Assembly: GCA_002713555.1 (NCBI GenBank)
Contig: PATG01000112.1
Span: forward strand, 1-12,909
Length of the DNA stretch: 12,909 nt
From: Planctomycetaceae bacterium
GTDB taxonomy: Bacteria; Planctomycetota; Planctomycetia; Pirellulales; Lacipirellulaceae
Reading direction: 5' to 3'
Positions 1 to 7,804 of the stretch are shown piece after piece. The position numbers were made by a program, and so were the translations under genes. Numbering within the stretch: the first letter of the stretch is position 1; each line of letters opens with the position of its first letter. The notes beneath the pieces were generated by a model. The model saw only the letters and a list, made by a program, of their open reading frames with translations, was not told the origin of the DNA and did not search any database.

Positions 1-425
1 CTCTTGCTTGAAGTCCGCTTTTTTGTTGAAACCTGGTTGCTTTTGGCGTTTGTCTTTTTAAGCTTCTTTCCAAACAGACTTTCGGGAAGCAAGTCCCCCA
101 GCTGTACCTTGGGACGAACCGTGGACTGTGAAGTACGTGACGGGATCGACCTGGCCTGAGAAGATGATTTGCGTCCCTGGCTACGTGGGGAGGAACCTCC
201 CTGAGACTTTTGGCCACTCTGATTCTTTTGGCCACTCTGAGCCTTTTTGCTATTGGATTTTCGAGGCTCTGCATCCTGGCGGAGTGGCGAAGAGCTCAGA
301 GAAGTAAGTCGATCCATCAGCGAACTGCCGCCCGACTTTCCTTCCTGAGCTTGTGTAGAAGAGATAAGAATTCCACTGAGAATCGACAAAGTGATTCCCG
401 TAAGCATGGCACTAGATCGAGACAT
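1..425 (-). CDS. Secreted basic Ser/Gln/Lys-rich protein, partial (runs off left edge)
   Basis: The frame is open from an ATG at 423-425 to the window edge, 141 complete codons with no stop. The C-terminus is missing. The start is supported by AGGA seven bases upstream. Residues 1-26 look like a Sec signal peptide: a short polar start (MSRSSAML), a hydrophobic core (TGITLSILSGILI) and a probable cleavage after SSTQA before QEG. The rest is low in hydrophobic residues and rich in Ser, Gln, Lys and Arg, with a short tandem repeat SGQKNQ/SGQKSQ at about residues 62-73, and ends in a Lys-rich stretch near the edge. I recognise no domain. It lies 149 bp downstream of bioB on the same strand but shows no functional link to biotin synthesis. 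The signal peptide and low-complexity composition suggest an exported, disordered, possibly surface- or nucleic-acid-binding protein, which is inference only. Confidence 0.72.
   Translation of the reverse strand, partial: MSRSSAMLTGITLSILSGILISSTQAQEGKSGGSSLMDRLTSLSSSPLRQDAEPRKSNSKKAQSGQKNQSGQKSQGGSSPRSQGRKSSSQARSIPSRTSQSTVRPKVQLGDLLPESLFGKKLKKTNAKSNQVSTKKRTSSK
207..240. repeat. Short tandem repeat inside the left-edge gene
   Basis: The 16-mer CTTTTGGCCACTCTGA occurs twice, at 207-222 and 225-240, with a period of 18 bases. In the minus-strand gene this encodes two copies of a six-residue unit (SGQKNQ and SGQKSQ). Being a multiple of three, the repeat can change copy number without breaking the frame. 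Confidence 0.85.
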
Positions 426-568
426 AGTCGCATCCTGCGCATTGAGACAAGGTAAATATTGTCCCCCCGCCTATGGGTATCGGTTGCGACTCATGAAAAA
501 GATAAACGGATTTTCAAAGAGTTTCCGGCAAAACAGAATAGGGGTTTTACGAAGCTCAGGTCAAGAAT

Positions 569-585
569 CACAGGTCAAGCCTGTG
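569..585 (-). repeat. Small hairpin at the bioB stop codon
   Basis: CACAGG (569-574) and CCTGTG (580-585) pair perfectly around a five-base loop that includes part of the bioB stop codon. There is no T-run after it on the minus strand, so it is a poor candidate for an intrinsic terminator. A role in mRNA 3'-end stability is possible but unsupported. Confidence 0.35.
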
Positions 586-1654
586 GCATTGGCAAGGGAG
601 CACTGCTTGCTAGCTCTGTCTCAGAGGTTACTTCGAAACCCAGGTCACGAATCATGTCGTAGTCCTCCTGAGGTAGCTGCCCCTGGGTAGTAAGGTAATC
701 CCCCACAAATAATGAATTCGCAGCATAGAGCCCTAGAGCCTGCAGACTTCGTAAGTGCAATTCTCTTCCCCCGGCAATTCGGATCTCGCTATTCGGGTTG
801 ACCAGCCTAAACATCGCTAGCACTTTCAGACAATAGGTTGGCGTCAGGTCCCCATGACCTGCTAGCGGGGTACCTTCGATAGGATTCAAAAAGTTTACCG
901 GAATCGATTCAACCTCTAGCTTTCTTAAATCCAACGCCATCTCCACAACATCCTGCGGTTGTTCTCCCATTCCAACAATGCCACCAGAACACAGCTCCAT
1001 GCCAGCACTTCGCACTGCCTGCAGAGTATCCACTCGATCCTGGTAGGTATGGGTGGAACAAATCTGGCTGTAGAATTCGCCACCCGTATTGAGATTATGA
1101 TTTACCCGATCAACACCGCACGCTTTAAGACGCTCTGCTTGCTCGGGTGTCAAAAGTCCCAAACAGGCACAAACATCAAGCCCATACTTCTCCTTGATCT
1201 CGGGTACTATTTGTTCAACAGCGGACATTTCACGTTCATTAGGACCACGTGCCGAAATGACGATGCAGTAGGTCTTCGCTTGACGCTCCACTGCTGCCTG
1301 GGCCCCGGCAAGTAAATCATCCCTGCGCAGCAAATTATAGCGAGGAATCTCCGCTTCTGAAGTTTTGGATTGTGAGCAGTAGCTACAGTCTTCAGGACAC
1401 AACCCACTCTTGGCATTCATCAAATAATACAGTTGCACGGACTTGCCAAAATAGTGTCGACGAACACGAAACGCGGCCTGCATTAAATCGAGAAGGTCCT
1501 CTTCCGGGGCGCTCAATATTTCGATCGATTCTTCACGTGAAAGCAAATCTCCAGCCAGTACTCGAGATGCTAAAGATTGCCAACGACTAGCTCCATTGTC
1601 CAAGGGTGCCTTATCCAAGGGAGCTTGCTGCGTCTGTGTTTCAGGATTCGCCAT
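575..1654 (-). CDS. bioB: Biotin synthase BioB (radical SAM)
   Basis: BioB inserts sulfur into dethiobiotin to make biotin, the last step of the pathway, in the cytoplasm. The 359-residue product has the radical-SAM cluster motif GLCPEDCSYC, with Cys86, Cys90 and Cys93 binding the 4Fe-4S cluster and SAM. The other cluster ligands expected for the family are also present: Cys130 (KTYCIVISARGP), Cys162 or Cys164 (VCACLGLL), Cys222 (ELCSGGIVGMGE) and an Arg in IRIAGGRE at about 291-298. VDRVNHNLNT and PVNFLNPIEGTPL are typical BioB segments. The length is slightly above the usual 320-350 because of about 25 extra N-terminal residues that include a small repeat APLDKAPLDN. The ATG at 1652-1654 has no strong Shine-Dalgarno. 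No other bio gene is in the window and I see no BirA-type operator upstream, so it appears to be a stand-alone bioB. Confidence 0.97.
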   Translation of the reverse strand: MANPETQTQQAPLDKAPLDNGASRWQSLASRVLAGDLLSREESIEILSAPEEDLLDLMQAAFRVRRHYFGKSVQLYYLMNAKSGLCPEDCSYCSQSKTSEAEIPRYNLLRRDDLLAGAQAAVERQAKTYCIVISARGPNEREMSAVEQIVPEIKEKYGLDVCACLGLLTPEQAERLKACGVDRVNHNLNTGGEFYSQICSTHTYQDRVDTLQAVRSAGMELCSGGIVGMGEQPQDVVEMALDLRKLEVESIPVNFLNPIEGTPLAGHGDLTPTYCLKVLAMFRLVNPNSEIRIAGGRELHLRSLQALGLYAANSLFVGDYLTTQGQLPQEDYDMIRDLGFEVTSETELASSAPLPMPQA

Positions 1655-1972
1655 AGGTTCGTATACCGGTTGTCTAATTCGAAGTGTAAAAACAGGATAT
1701 TACCATCCCAGCACCCAACTCGCCATATTCATTTCTTTTGCTTTGCATTTCGCTCACACATTTCTCGTTATTTCTGAGCCTTGAACGCAGGCACAACACT
1801 CCCACATAACCAAGGATTGGACTCAGTTGCCTGGTTGGTGCTGGGGTATCTTAGTGGCTTGATTTCAAGCAAATAGCCCACATGCCAGGTTTTTAAGCAA
1901 GCCTTGACCTAGCAGTTCAATGGCAGCCACACACCTGAATTACGCTTGGCAGGGAGACGTAAAAAGACGACA
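1655..1972. other. Divergent intergenic region between bioB and the PSP1-family gene
   Basis: This stretch of about 320 bp must hold the promoters for bioB (leftward) and the PSP1 gene (rightward). I find no convincing -35/-10 pair: TTGACC at 1904-1909 has no matching -10 at a normal distance. The clearest structure is a dyad, GCTTGA TT TCAAGC, at 1857-1870. No open frame here has recognisable content. Confidence 0.5.
1857..1870. repeat. 14-bp dyad (GCTTGA-TT-TCAAGC), possible operator
   Basis: Two 6-base arms, 1857-1862 and 1865-1870, are perfect inverted copies separated by TT. The dyad lies about 100 bp before the PSP1-family start and about 200 bp from the bioB start, a plausible place for a dimeric regulator. 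No other copy was noticed in the window. It could be chance. Confidence 0.3.
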
Positions 1973-2548
1973 ATGATTTTTATGGGTTATCACCTCATAA
2001 GATACAGCTTACTTGGACAAATTGGACGTTTTGTCTCAACGGATTCGGTGCGCTATCCGCGGAGTTCGCGGGTCGTCGTTCGCAGCCATCGAGGCCTGGA
2101 AGTTGGCGAGGTTGTCGCCGAGCCTAGTACCAAACCCGACGATCACGAAGCAGCCAATTCAATTGAAGGTCAGATCTTGCGTCAGATGACCGTCGAAGAC
2201 GATTTGCTGGCGGCACGGCTCAACAAGCATCGTCACGAAGCGTTTGCTGCCTGCTCTGAGATTTTGAATAAAAACAAGGTTCCAGCTGCTCTCTTGGATG
2301 TAGAACATCTTCTGGATGGCACAGGGCTGTTTTTTTATTTTCTTGGCGAAGTTCCTGCCGAAGCCGAGAAATACACGCAGCAACTAGCTGCGACCTATGA
2401 AACGACAGTACAGTTTCGTAAATTCGCGCAAACCCTGGCCGAAGGCTGTGGCCCCGGTTGTGGAACCGAAGCCGCAATGGGGCAGGGGGGATGCGACAAT
2501 TGCACCTCCTGCGCTGTGGCCGCCGCTTGTGGGACAAAGACGAAATAA
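1973..2548 (+). CDS. PSP1 C-terminal domain protein (YaaT/RicT-like) with Cys-rich tail
   Basis: The product starts MIFMGYHLIRYSLLGQIGRFVS and has the PSP1-family core: a barrel-like N-terminal part with RGLEVGEVV (about residues 49-57), a charged helical region, then VEHLLDGTGLFFYFLGEVP (about 110-128), matching the family's signature 'D..kltf.f' strand. The family includes Bacillus YaaT/RicT, part of the Ric complex that acts with RNase Y and carries Fe-S clusters. The last 33 residues hold six cysteines at 159, 163, 174, 177, 180 and 186, spaced C-x3-C-x10-C-x2-C-x2-C-x5-C, a likely metal or Fe-S site. Possible starts are TTG 1946, ATG 1973 and ATG 1982. I chose 1973 because AGGGAG (1951-1956) and AAAAAGA (1961-1967) precede it, but the spacing from AGGGAG is long. 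The cellular role in this organism is unknown. Confidence 0.85.
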   Translation: MIFMGYHLIRYSLLGQIGRFVSTDSVRYPRSSRVVVRSHRGLEVGEVVAEPSTKPDDHEAANSIEGQILRQMTVEDDLLAARLNKHRHEAFAACSEILNKNKVPAALLDVEHLLDGTGLFFYFLGEVPAEAEKYTQQLAATYETTVQFRKFAQTLAEGCGPGCGTEAAMGQGGCDNCTSCAVAAACGTKTK

Positions 2549-2640
2549 AATGTCTTGGCGCAGGCAAGTCTTGGCGTAGTACGTACTCTCCGTGACATTC
2601 CGGGGTTACCGTTGCGCTCGGATCGCCACAGGGTCTTTAA

Positions 2641-2648
2641 GGGGGGGG
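2641..2648 (+). repeat. G8 homopolymer between convergent genes
   Basis: Eight consecutive G in the 182-bp gap between the convergent PSP1 and TPR genes. No intrinsic terminator was found in this gap for either gene. Confidence 0.6.
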
Positions 2649-2730
2649 AGGGCTATAGGGCTCTGGGCGAACTTTAGAGTTCTGGAATAGCTGTGCTGGA
2701 GTAGGGTGTTTTGGACTAGGTTTGAGGCTT

Positions 2731-3054
2731 TTAGGAACCCAGTTCACCCAGTGATGCCAGGAATTCGCTCATTTCTCCAGCGGCGTGACTGTCGCCTTGT
2801 TGGCGTGCTTGTTCGATTCCTGCTCGCAGCATTGTGCGAGACTCTTCCACACGAGACAATCGTACGAGTTGCTGGGCAGCCATAAAAAACGCTGGGACAT
2901 AGGGAGGTATTTCAGAACTCAGTTCATTGAGCTTATCTAGACTGGCGTCATGCTCTCCCGCTTTATCCAGTTCCATAGCCAGACTGTAGCGCAGAAAAAC
3001 ATCACCAGGATCTTCGGCCAGCATGGATTCGATTTTCTCACGGCGCGATGGCAT
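2731..3054 (-). CDS. Small TPR-like helical repeat protein
   Basis: This 107-residue soluble protein has no signal peptide and is predicted to be almost all helical. It carries two to three degenerate tetratricopeptide-like units: LAEDPGDVFLRYSLAMELDKAGEHDASLDKLNEL (about 13-46, typical A-x-E-L-x-x-x-G placement), a second around IPPYVPAFFMAAQQLVRLSRVEESRTMLRAGIE, and a tail GDSHAAGEMSEFLASL. TPR proteins mediate protein-protein contacts, and the partner here is unknown. The ATG (3052-3054) lies 3 nt after the stop of the upstream secreted propeller gene, within the sequence TTTATGAACTATG, so translational coupling is likely. Short TPR proteins of this MPSRREKIE-type are common in planctomycetes, which I state from memory. 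Confidence 0.8.
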   Translation of the reverse strand: MPSRREKIESMLAEDPGDVFLRYSLAMELDKAGEHDASLDKLNELSSEIPPYVPAFFMAAQQLVRLSRVEESRTMLRAGIEQARQQGDSHAAGEMSEFLASLGELGS

Positions 3055-3057
3055 AGT

Positions 3058-4137
3058 TCATAAATCTCCGGTAATTTTGATCAGTGTCCCTTGCTTTTTG
3101 TTGACTCCCGACCCAAACGCCGTCACGTATAGTGTTCCGTCCGGAGTAAAAGCCAGGGTCATGGGATGGGTTACCGAAGCAATCCGAACAGCCTGGCAAC
3201 CTTGTCTTCCTTCGATGCGAATATCGTCCAAACGATAGACACCGCCTGCCTCCGGATCGCTCCAAGCAAAGTCGGCCGCATAGAGTTGACCCGACGGACT
3301 GTATGCCAAACTCATCATGTCGTGCAAGCCTGTCGGTAAACTCATCGCTTTCTTGCCGGACGCTAGAATATAGAATTCCAGTGCACTGTCATGCGGATTT
3401 TTGTAGGAACCAATATCAGCAACTACAAGAAACGGCGGTTGAGGTGATGGAATCATAGCGATACCTCCCCTCGCAGCCCGGCGGGATGTGCCTTCTATGG
3501 GCAAAGGTTGCAAGTAAGCCAATCGATTGGCTTTGATGCCCGCTTTGAGCAGCACTCCCTGGTCGTCATCTCCACCGACAGATAAGTAAACGACTTCGGC
3601 AGATTTGACCATGGCCAAAAAGTTGATGCTGCCCGAATCTGCTCCGTCACTATTTCGCAAGTCACCTACAAAATGATCTCGCTGGGAAGCATCGAGAGGC
3701 TCATTCTCACTGGGAACGATATAAACACTCAGCTGATCATTGCCGTTGGGGTGGCCGCAGTCGCCAACAATCAACTTACTTCGTAGTGTTAAAAAAGCTA
3801 AACTCAGAGGTCCCACACGATAGGGCAATTGATCATTGAATGGGTTCGTGCGAAACCCTGTAATCACTTCTCGCGTCCGGTCTGGCTTGTCCGTCGAAAG
3901 CTGCAGTATGCGGCCTGCGCCACTCTCAGCCATGAACAGGTCAAATGGCCCCGAAGTGGAGCGTCTGGATCGGACCGTCAATCCACTCGGATTATCCAAA
4001 TCACGCAGTAGGATTTCGACTTCAAAATTGGCCGTCTCGTCCGCTACCGGAACCGTACTAGCTTTCGGCTGCCCCCAGGCGAGCAAGGGCAGGAAACCTA
4101 GAGCAAGAAAGGCGAAAACACTAGAGATTTGCTTCAA
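3058..4137 (-). CDS. Secreted beta-propeller-like protein (NHL/ScyD-like)
   Basis: The 359-residue product begins with a clear signal peptide (MKQISSVFAFLALGFLPLLAWG, cleavage near AWGQP). The start codon is TTG at 4135-4137, and no in-frame ATG upstream or nearby would keep the signal. GTGAG sits eight bases before it. The mature part has repeated blade-like segments: NPSGLTVRS...FDLFMAESGAGRILQLS (about 49-80), GPLSLAFLTLRSKLIVGDCG, GGIAMIPSPQPPFLVVADIG, MMSLAYSPSGQLYAADFAWS and PMTLAFTPDGTLYVTAFGSG. The 'G/P-L-x-x-x-P-x-G-x-L-Y-V-A' pattern is typical of six-bladed propellers of the NHL/SMP-30 type. No catalytic motif is recognisable, so the substrate is unknown and export to periplasm or outside is inferred. 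It follows leuD by 80 bp and is tightly linked to the TPR gene downstream. Confidence 0.8.
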   Translation of the reverse strand: MKQISSVFAFLALGFLPLLAWGQPKASTVPVADETANFEVEILLRDLDNPSGLTVRSRRSTSGPFDLFMAESGAGRILQLSTDKPDRTREVITGFRTNPFNDQLPYRVGPLSLAFLTLRSKLIVGDCGHPNGNDQLSVYIVPSENEPLDASQRDHFVGDLRNSDGADSGSINFLAMVKSAEVVYLSVGGDDDQGVLLKAGIKANRLAYLQPLPIEGTSRRAARGGIAMIPSPQPPFLVVADIGSYKNPHDSALEFYILASGKKAMSLPTGLHDMMSLAYSPSGQLYAADFAWSDPEAGGVYRLDDIRIEGRQGCQAVRIASVTHPMTLAFTPDGTLYVTAFGSGVNKKQGTLIKITGDL

Positions 4138-4199
4138 CAGTAATTCTCACATCCAAAAAAGGCAATGTGGTACCCTTGTCACCCGGTCTCGTGCATGAT

Positions 4200-4207
4200 G
4201 GGGGGGG
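4200..4207 (+). repeat. G8 homopolymer in the leuD-propeller gap
   Basis: Eight G on the plus strand (C8 in the minus-strand transcript), in the 80-bp gap between the leuD stop and the propeller-gene start. No function is evident. Confidence 0.6.
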
Positions 4208-4217
4208 CAGCAAACAC

Positions 4218-4808
4218 TTACCCGGCAGCATTCGCTTCGTAAGCAGTAATCTTGTCTTCGTGCTCCAGTGTTTGTCCGATGTCGTCCAAGCCATTCAGCA
4301 AACAATGCCGACGCGTTGAATCCACTTCCAGGGTCGTCGAAAAACCGTACTGGTCGCTGAGGGTGCACTGCTCGAGGTCAGCAGTCAGTTCGTAGTTTGG
4401 ATACTGCGATGCGCGGCTAAAAAGGTCATCGACTTGCGGTTCTGGAAGTTTGATTGGCAACATGCCATTCTTGAAACAATTGTTGTAGAAGATGTCAGCA
4501 AAGCTAGGAGCAATTACCACGCGAAATCCGTAGTCTTCCAATGCCCAAGGAGCATGTTCTCGACTGGAGCCACAGCCGAAATTTCGTCTGGCCAGCAAAA
4601 CACTGGCACCTTTTGCCTCAGGTTGATTGAGCTCAAAATCCGGATTTGGCGAACCGTCGTCGAGTCTGGCCCAATCCCAAAACAAAAACTCACCGAATCC
4701 TGTTCGTTCGATGCGTTTAAGAAACTGCTTGGGAATGATTTGGTCTGTATCAACATTGGCCCGATCCATGGCAACGACAAGGCCCGTATGTGTTGTAAAT
4801 GCTTTCAT
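4218..4808 (-). CDS. leuD: 3-isopropylmalate dehydratase small subunit LeuD
   Basis: LeuD is the small (swivel-domain) subunit that pairs with LeuC to convert 2-isopropylmalate to 3-isopropylmalate in leucine synthesis. The 196-residue length is normal for the proteobacterial-type LeuD. Diagnostic segments are [32 protein letters not shown] (15-46), the substrate-loop motif [43 protein letters not shown] (77-119) and [14 protein letters not shown] near the C-terminus. The ATG at 4806-4808 lacks a strong Shine-Dalgarno. It lies 109 bp downstream of leuC on the same strand, a wider, AT-rich gap than usual for this pair, but co-transcription is still the simplest reading. Confidence 0.97.
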   Translation of the reverse strand: MKAFTTHTGLVVAMDRANVDTDQIIPKQFLKRIERTGFGEFLFWDWARLDDGSPNPDFELNQPEAKGASVLLARRNFGCGSSREHAPWALEDYGFRVVIAPSFADIFYNNCFKNGMLPIKLPEPQVDDLFSRASQYPNYELTADLEQCTLSDQYGFSTTLEVDSTRRHCLLNGLDDIGQTLEHEDKITAYEANAAG

Positions 4809-4917
4809 AATAATTGTGACTGCGATGCCAGCCCTATGCTTAATTCTTAAATAAATTTACTCTTTGAATGACATTCTAGAAATATCATTTCGAATAACCG
4901 TTTCGTAATACCCTTCC

Positions 4918-6330
4918 TCACTCCCACTCGCGTATATCCACAAAATGGCCAGCCACGGCGGCGGCTGCGGCCATGGCTGGCGAGACTAGGTGCGTACGCC
5001 CCCCTTTGCCTTGGCGACCTTCGAAATTTCTATTTGAGGTTGATGCGCAGCGTTCTCCAGGCGAAAGCTTATCAGGATTCATAGCCAGACACATACTGCA
5101 ACCTGCTTCACGCCAGTCAAACCCGGCTGCTTTGAAAATCTGATCAAGTCCTTCGTCTTCTGCTTGCTGTTTGACCTGCCCGCTTCCAGGCACCACCATG
5201 GCGTTCACATGACCTGACACTTTCTGCCCTTTGGCGACCTTGGCTGCAGCTCGGAGGTCTTCAATCCGTGCATTGGTACACGAACCGATAAACACTCTGT
5301 CCAGCTGAAGATCGGCGATTCGCTCTCCTCCCTCCAGACCCATGTACGACAGTGCGTTGGCAGCCGTCTTTTGTTCGGTCGGATCGCTGTAGTCCGAGGG
5401 CTTGGGTACCGTGGCATCCACTGAGACCACCAAACCAGGGTTTGTGCCCCAGGTAACCTGGGGTGCAATATCCTCCGCTTTGAATTGTAGGGACTTATCG
5501 TAAACGGCTCCCTCATCGCTAGGCAATTGGCGCCATTGCTTGACCGCAGCTTCGAAATCCTGGGGGACAAATTGACGGCCACGGAGATATTCAAAGGTTG
5601 TCTCGTCGGGGGCAATCATGCCGGACCGGGCACCTCCTTCGATGGACATATTGCAAACCGTCATGCGGTTCTCCATCGTCAGACTACGGATGGCTTCTCC
5701 CGTGTATTCCACACAATAGCCGGTACCGCCATCGGTGGTAATCTGGCCAATCAGATAAAGAATCAGGTCTTTCGCTGTAACTCCCTCACGAAGCTCGCCA
5801 TCAACTCTCAATTCCAACGTTTGTGGCTTGTCTTGCAAAAGCGTTTGTGTTGCCAGGACGTGCTCTACTTCGCTGGTACCGATACCAAAGGCAAGTGCTC
5901 CAAAAGCACCATGCGTGGAGGTATGGCTATCTCCACAGACAATGGTCATCCCAGGTTGGGTGTATCCCAACTCAGGACCAATCACATGGACGATGCCTTG
6001 CAGAGGGTCGCCAAGATCGTAGTATTTGATGCCAAATTCCTGGCAATTTTTTCGCAGTGTGTCGATCTGGAGCTTGGAAATCTGGTCCACGATCGGCAAA
6101 CTACGATCCGTGGTTGGCACATTATGGTCAGCAGTTGCAACAGTGTGTGATGGCTGACGCACAGTCCGTCCTGCCAGACGCAATCCTTCGAAGGCCTGTG
6201 GACTTGTCACTTCGTGTACCAATTGAAGGTCAATGTAGAGAATCGTTTGCCGACCTTCATCGTCGTGGACAACGTGCTTGTCCCAAATTTTCTGAAAAAG
6301 TGTTTGTGGCGGGTTCGCTGGGTTGGTCAT
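4918..6330 (-). CDS. leuC: 3-isopropylmalate dehydratase large subunit LeuC
   Basis: LeuC is the aconitase-family catalytic subunit that carries the 4Fe-4S cluster and forms the heterodimeric isomerase with LeuD. The 470-residue product begins [12 protein letters not shown] and shows the family motifs DHNVPT (68-73), [33 protein letters not shown] (131-163) and [25 protein letters not shown]. The cluster ligands are Cys351 ([13 protein letters not shown]) and Cys411/Cys414 ([11 protein letters not shown]). [21 protein letters not shown] is the standard C-terminal end. The length matches E. coli LeuC (466). The start is ATG at 6328-6330 with only a weak purine stretch (AAAAAGA) before it. It lies 114 bp downstream of the broken kinase gene. 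I see no leader peptide with Leu codons, T-box or other attenuator upstream. Confidence 0.98.
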   Translation of the reverse strand: MTNPANPPQTLFQKIWDKHVVHDDEGRQTILYIDLQLVHEVTSPQAFEGLRLAGRTVRQPSHTVATADHNVPTTDRSLPIVDQISKLQIDTLRKNCQEFGIKYYDLGDPLQGIVHVIGPELGYTQPGMTIVCGDSHTSTHGAFGALAFGIGTSEVEHVLATQTLLQDKPQTLELRVDGELREGVTAKDLILYLIGQITTDGGTGYCVEYTGEAIRSLTMENRMTVCNMSIEGGARSGMIAPDETTFEYLRGRQFVPQDFEAAVKQWRQLPSDEGAVYDKSLQFKAEDIAPQVTWGTNPGLVVSVDATVPKPSDYSDPTEQKTAANALSYMGLEGGERIADLQLDRVFIGSCTNARIEDLRAAAKVAKGQKVSGHVNAMVVPGSGQVKQQAEDEGLDQIFKAAGFDWREAGCSMCLAMNPDKLSPGERCASTSNRNFEGRQGKGGRTHLVSPAMAAAAAVAGHFVDIREWE

Positions 6331-6444
6331 GGTCTTTTTAGATTACTTGCTTGAATGACGATTCTCTGGATAGGAATAAACCGAGACCCACCATTCTACG
6401 CTGATTAGGTCTCTACAGAAAGTGGGGGATGACAAAACGGTTGG

Positions 6445-7299
6445 TTAAACAGCAGCCATTTCTAAGGCCTCTTTCTCCATCTCCTTACGCTCGGGACAAC
6501 CATAATCTCTCCACCATTGGGCTGCCACGTGATTCGACCAGGCGTCCTGACATGGGACACCGGCCAGCATATCTTGCAGGGACTGGGCATCCTGAAAACG
6601 ATCATCGGACTCTTTTTCTAGATAGCGGAGAATTATTTCTTCAAGCTCCGCTGAGATCTCAGGGTTCAGTTCCCGTAGTAGGCGCGGTGCCTCTGAGGCA
6701 TGAGCGACCATCACCTTGATAGGTTGTTCGTATACAAACGGCGGCTTGCCTGTAGCCATAAAGTACATAACAGCACCCAATAAATAGATATCGCTGCGGG
6801 CATCGACCTGATCACTCCCCGTGGCCTGCTCAGGTGACATGAATAAGGGAGAACCTGTAATCGAACCTTCTTGGGTCAGTCCAACATCATCAACATCGGT
6901 TGTCGGTTTGGCCAAACCAAAGTCGAGTAATTTTGCCACATCAAACAGTCCACCCCGGTCAGCACAAAAAATATTTGCCGGTTTAATATCGCGATGTACC
7001 AGACCATGCTCATGGGCCTCAGCCAGTGCATTACAGAACTGTGTCATAAGATGCACAATTCTAGCAGTCGGCAAGATGCCATGGCCATCGACGAGTTCGC
7101 CAAGATTATGTCCTGGCAAGAATTCCATGACATAATAAAACGTCGCATCCTCCGTACGACCAAAATCGTAAATGTCGATGGCGTGCCAATGCGAGAGCTT
7201 GGCAGTAGCGCGTACTTTGCGCTCAAAGCGAGCGATCACTTGAGGATTACCCGCTTTTTCGGGGCGGATGATTTTAATAGCGCAAGGACGTTTCATCAT
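6445..7299 (-). CDS. Surviving kinase-domain fragment (Pkn-type Ser/Thr kinase lacking G-loop)
   Basis: This open 284-codon fragment begins at tandem ATGs (7294-7299) directly after an in-frame TAG. It starts inside the kinase fold, at strand beta3 (CAIK, Lys9), so the ATP-binding glycine loop is outside it. The remaining motifs are intact: HRDIKPANIF (His102, Asp104, Lys106, Asn109), DFG (126-128), the activation segment ending in MSPEQ (154-158), and DARSDIYLLGAVMYFMATGKPPF of the alpha-F region. The helix-C position that normally holds the Glu partnering the beta3 lysine reads RFERKVRATA, with Lys28 (AAA, 7216-7218) instead of Glu. The C-terminal tail, QDAWSNHVAAQWWRDYGCPE, is of a kind I associate with planctomycete kinases. 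If translated alone it should be catalytically dead, because both the G-loop and the helix-C Glu are missing. An automatic annotation would probably call it a protein kinase. Confidence 0.75.
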   Translation of the reverse strand: MMKRPCAIKIIRPEKAGNPQVIARFERKVRATAKLSHWHAIDIYDFGRTEDATFYYVMEFLPGHNLGELVDGHGILPTARIVHLMTQFCNALAEAHEHGLVHRDIKPANIFCADRGGLFDVAKLLDFGLAKPTTDVDDVGLTQEGSITGSPLFMSPEQATGSDQVDARSDIYLLGAVMYFMATGKPPFVYEQPIKVMVAHASEAPRLLRELNPEISAELEEIILRYLEKESDDRFQDAQSLQDMLAGVPCQDAWSNHVAAQWWRDYGCPERKEMEKEALEMAAV

Positions 7300-7329
7300 C
7301 TAGTATTCTGCCAGATAGACTTCTCCCAT

Positions 7330-7336
7330 CCCCCCC
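7330..7336 (-). other. G7 run at the kinase frame break
   Basis: On the coding (minus) strand the order is GAG-T-GGGGGGG-ATG. The frame of the transmembrane part is correct up to GAG (LKQMLGE) and the frame of the kinase domain is correct from ATG (MGEVYLAEY). The 8 bases between are two more than the two glycine codons expected in a GxGGMG loop. A slippage-prone homopolymer explains one kind of indel here, but it would not repair the flanking stop codons. Confidence 0.7.
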
Positions 7337-7358
7337 ACTCCCCCAACATTTGCTTGAG

Positions 7359-7796
7359 TCAATACTGACCTAACTGGCGTGCTACGAAGACTTCGCGTCG
7401 TAATGATCCTATACTCTTCACGCCCACCGTTGCTGTCACCACCGCAAGGAGCATAATTAACGAATGCTCAATAAATACACCTTGAAACACACCCATAGAA
7501 GAAAGCGCAGCAAAACTTTCAGAACACATATAGGCAAGGCCCATAATCGCCAGTGGGCATACTCCCATCAGCAGATGGCCAATGCAGGCTCGACGCCAGG
7601 TGTTGGGGACAAATAATGCATAGCTAAAAATCAATAGCGTCCACGCGCCCGAAATGTTGGGAATATGTGAGTGCCCATCTCCCAACTCAGCACAAAGAAT
7701 CAACTTGTGATATCCAAAAAAAAAGAAGGCGGCGGGTCCTGCAAAAATTAGCAGTTCGGCAAATCGTAAATGTCGGTGTACTTTTTCACACTTCAC
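7359..7796 (-). CDS. Surviving transmembrane fragment of the broken kinase
   Basis: This 145-codon open stretch begins at a GTG with no Shine-Dalgarno. The frame stays open upstream of the GTG as far as the TGA at 7806-7808. It has four likely membrane segments: LLIFAGPAAFFFFGYHKLIL (about 15-34), WTLLIFSYALFV (about 52-63), IGHLLMGVCPLAIMGLAYM (about 72-90) and LIMLLAVVTATVGV (about 112-125). It then reads SLRREVFVARQLGQY before TGA 7359-7361. In intact planctomycete kinases this juxtamembrane segment leads straight into the kinase domain, and LKQMLGE does follow the stop in the same frame. I therefore treat it as the sensor/membrane part of the pseudogene, not as an independent gene. Confidence 0.6.
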   Translation of the reverse strand: MKCEKVHRHLRFAELLIFAGPAAFFFFGYHKLILCAELGDGHSHIPNISGAWTLLIFSYALFVPNTWRRACIGHLLMGVCPLAIMGLAYMCSESFAALSSMGVFQGVFIEHSLIMLLAVVTATVGVKSIGSLRREVFVARQLGQY

Positions 7797-7804
7797 GCAC
7801 AGTC

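Noticed and set aside
545..676. A possible partial duplication of the bioB C-terminal end just after its stop (ATTCTTGACCTGAGCTTCG versus ATTCGTGACCTGGGTTTCG, 84 bp apart)
   Set aside because: The similarity covers only about 24 bases with five mismatches and does not extend on either side, so chance is a sufficient explanation.
1655..1720. A BirA-type biotin operator upstream of bioB
   Set aside because: I looked for the TTGTAAAC...GTTTACAA dyad. Only a weak half-site-like string is present, so no operator is claimed.
2549..2730. A bidirectional terminator between the convergent PSP1 and TPR genes
   Set aside because: No stable stem followed by a T-run was found on either strand; only the G8 tract stands out.
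5527..6150. A 207-codon plus-strand open frame opposite leuC
   Set aside because: It is antisense to strongly conserved leuC sequence and has no recognisable content.
6383..6413. GAGACC/GGTCTC inverted repeat between the kinase pseudogene and leuC as a terminator or attenuator
   Set aside because: Only six pairs with a 19-base loop, no T-run, and no Leu-rich leader peptide nearby.
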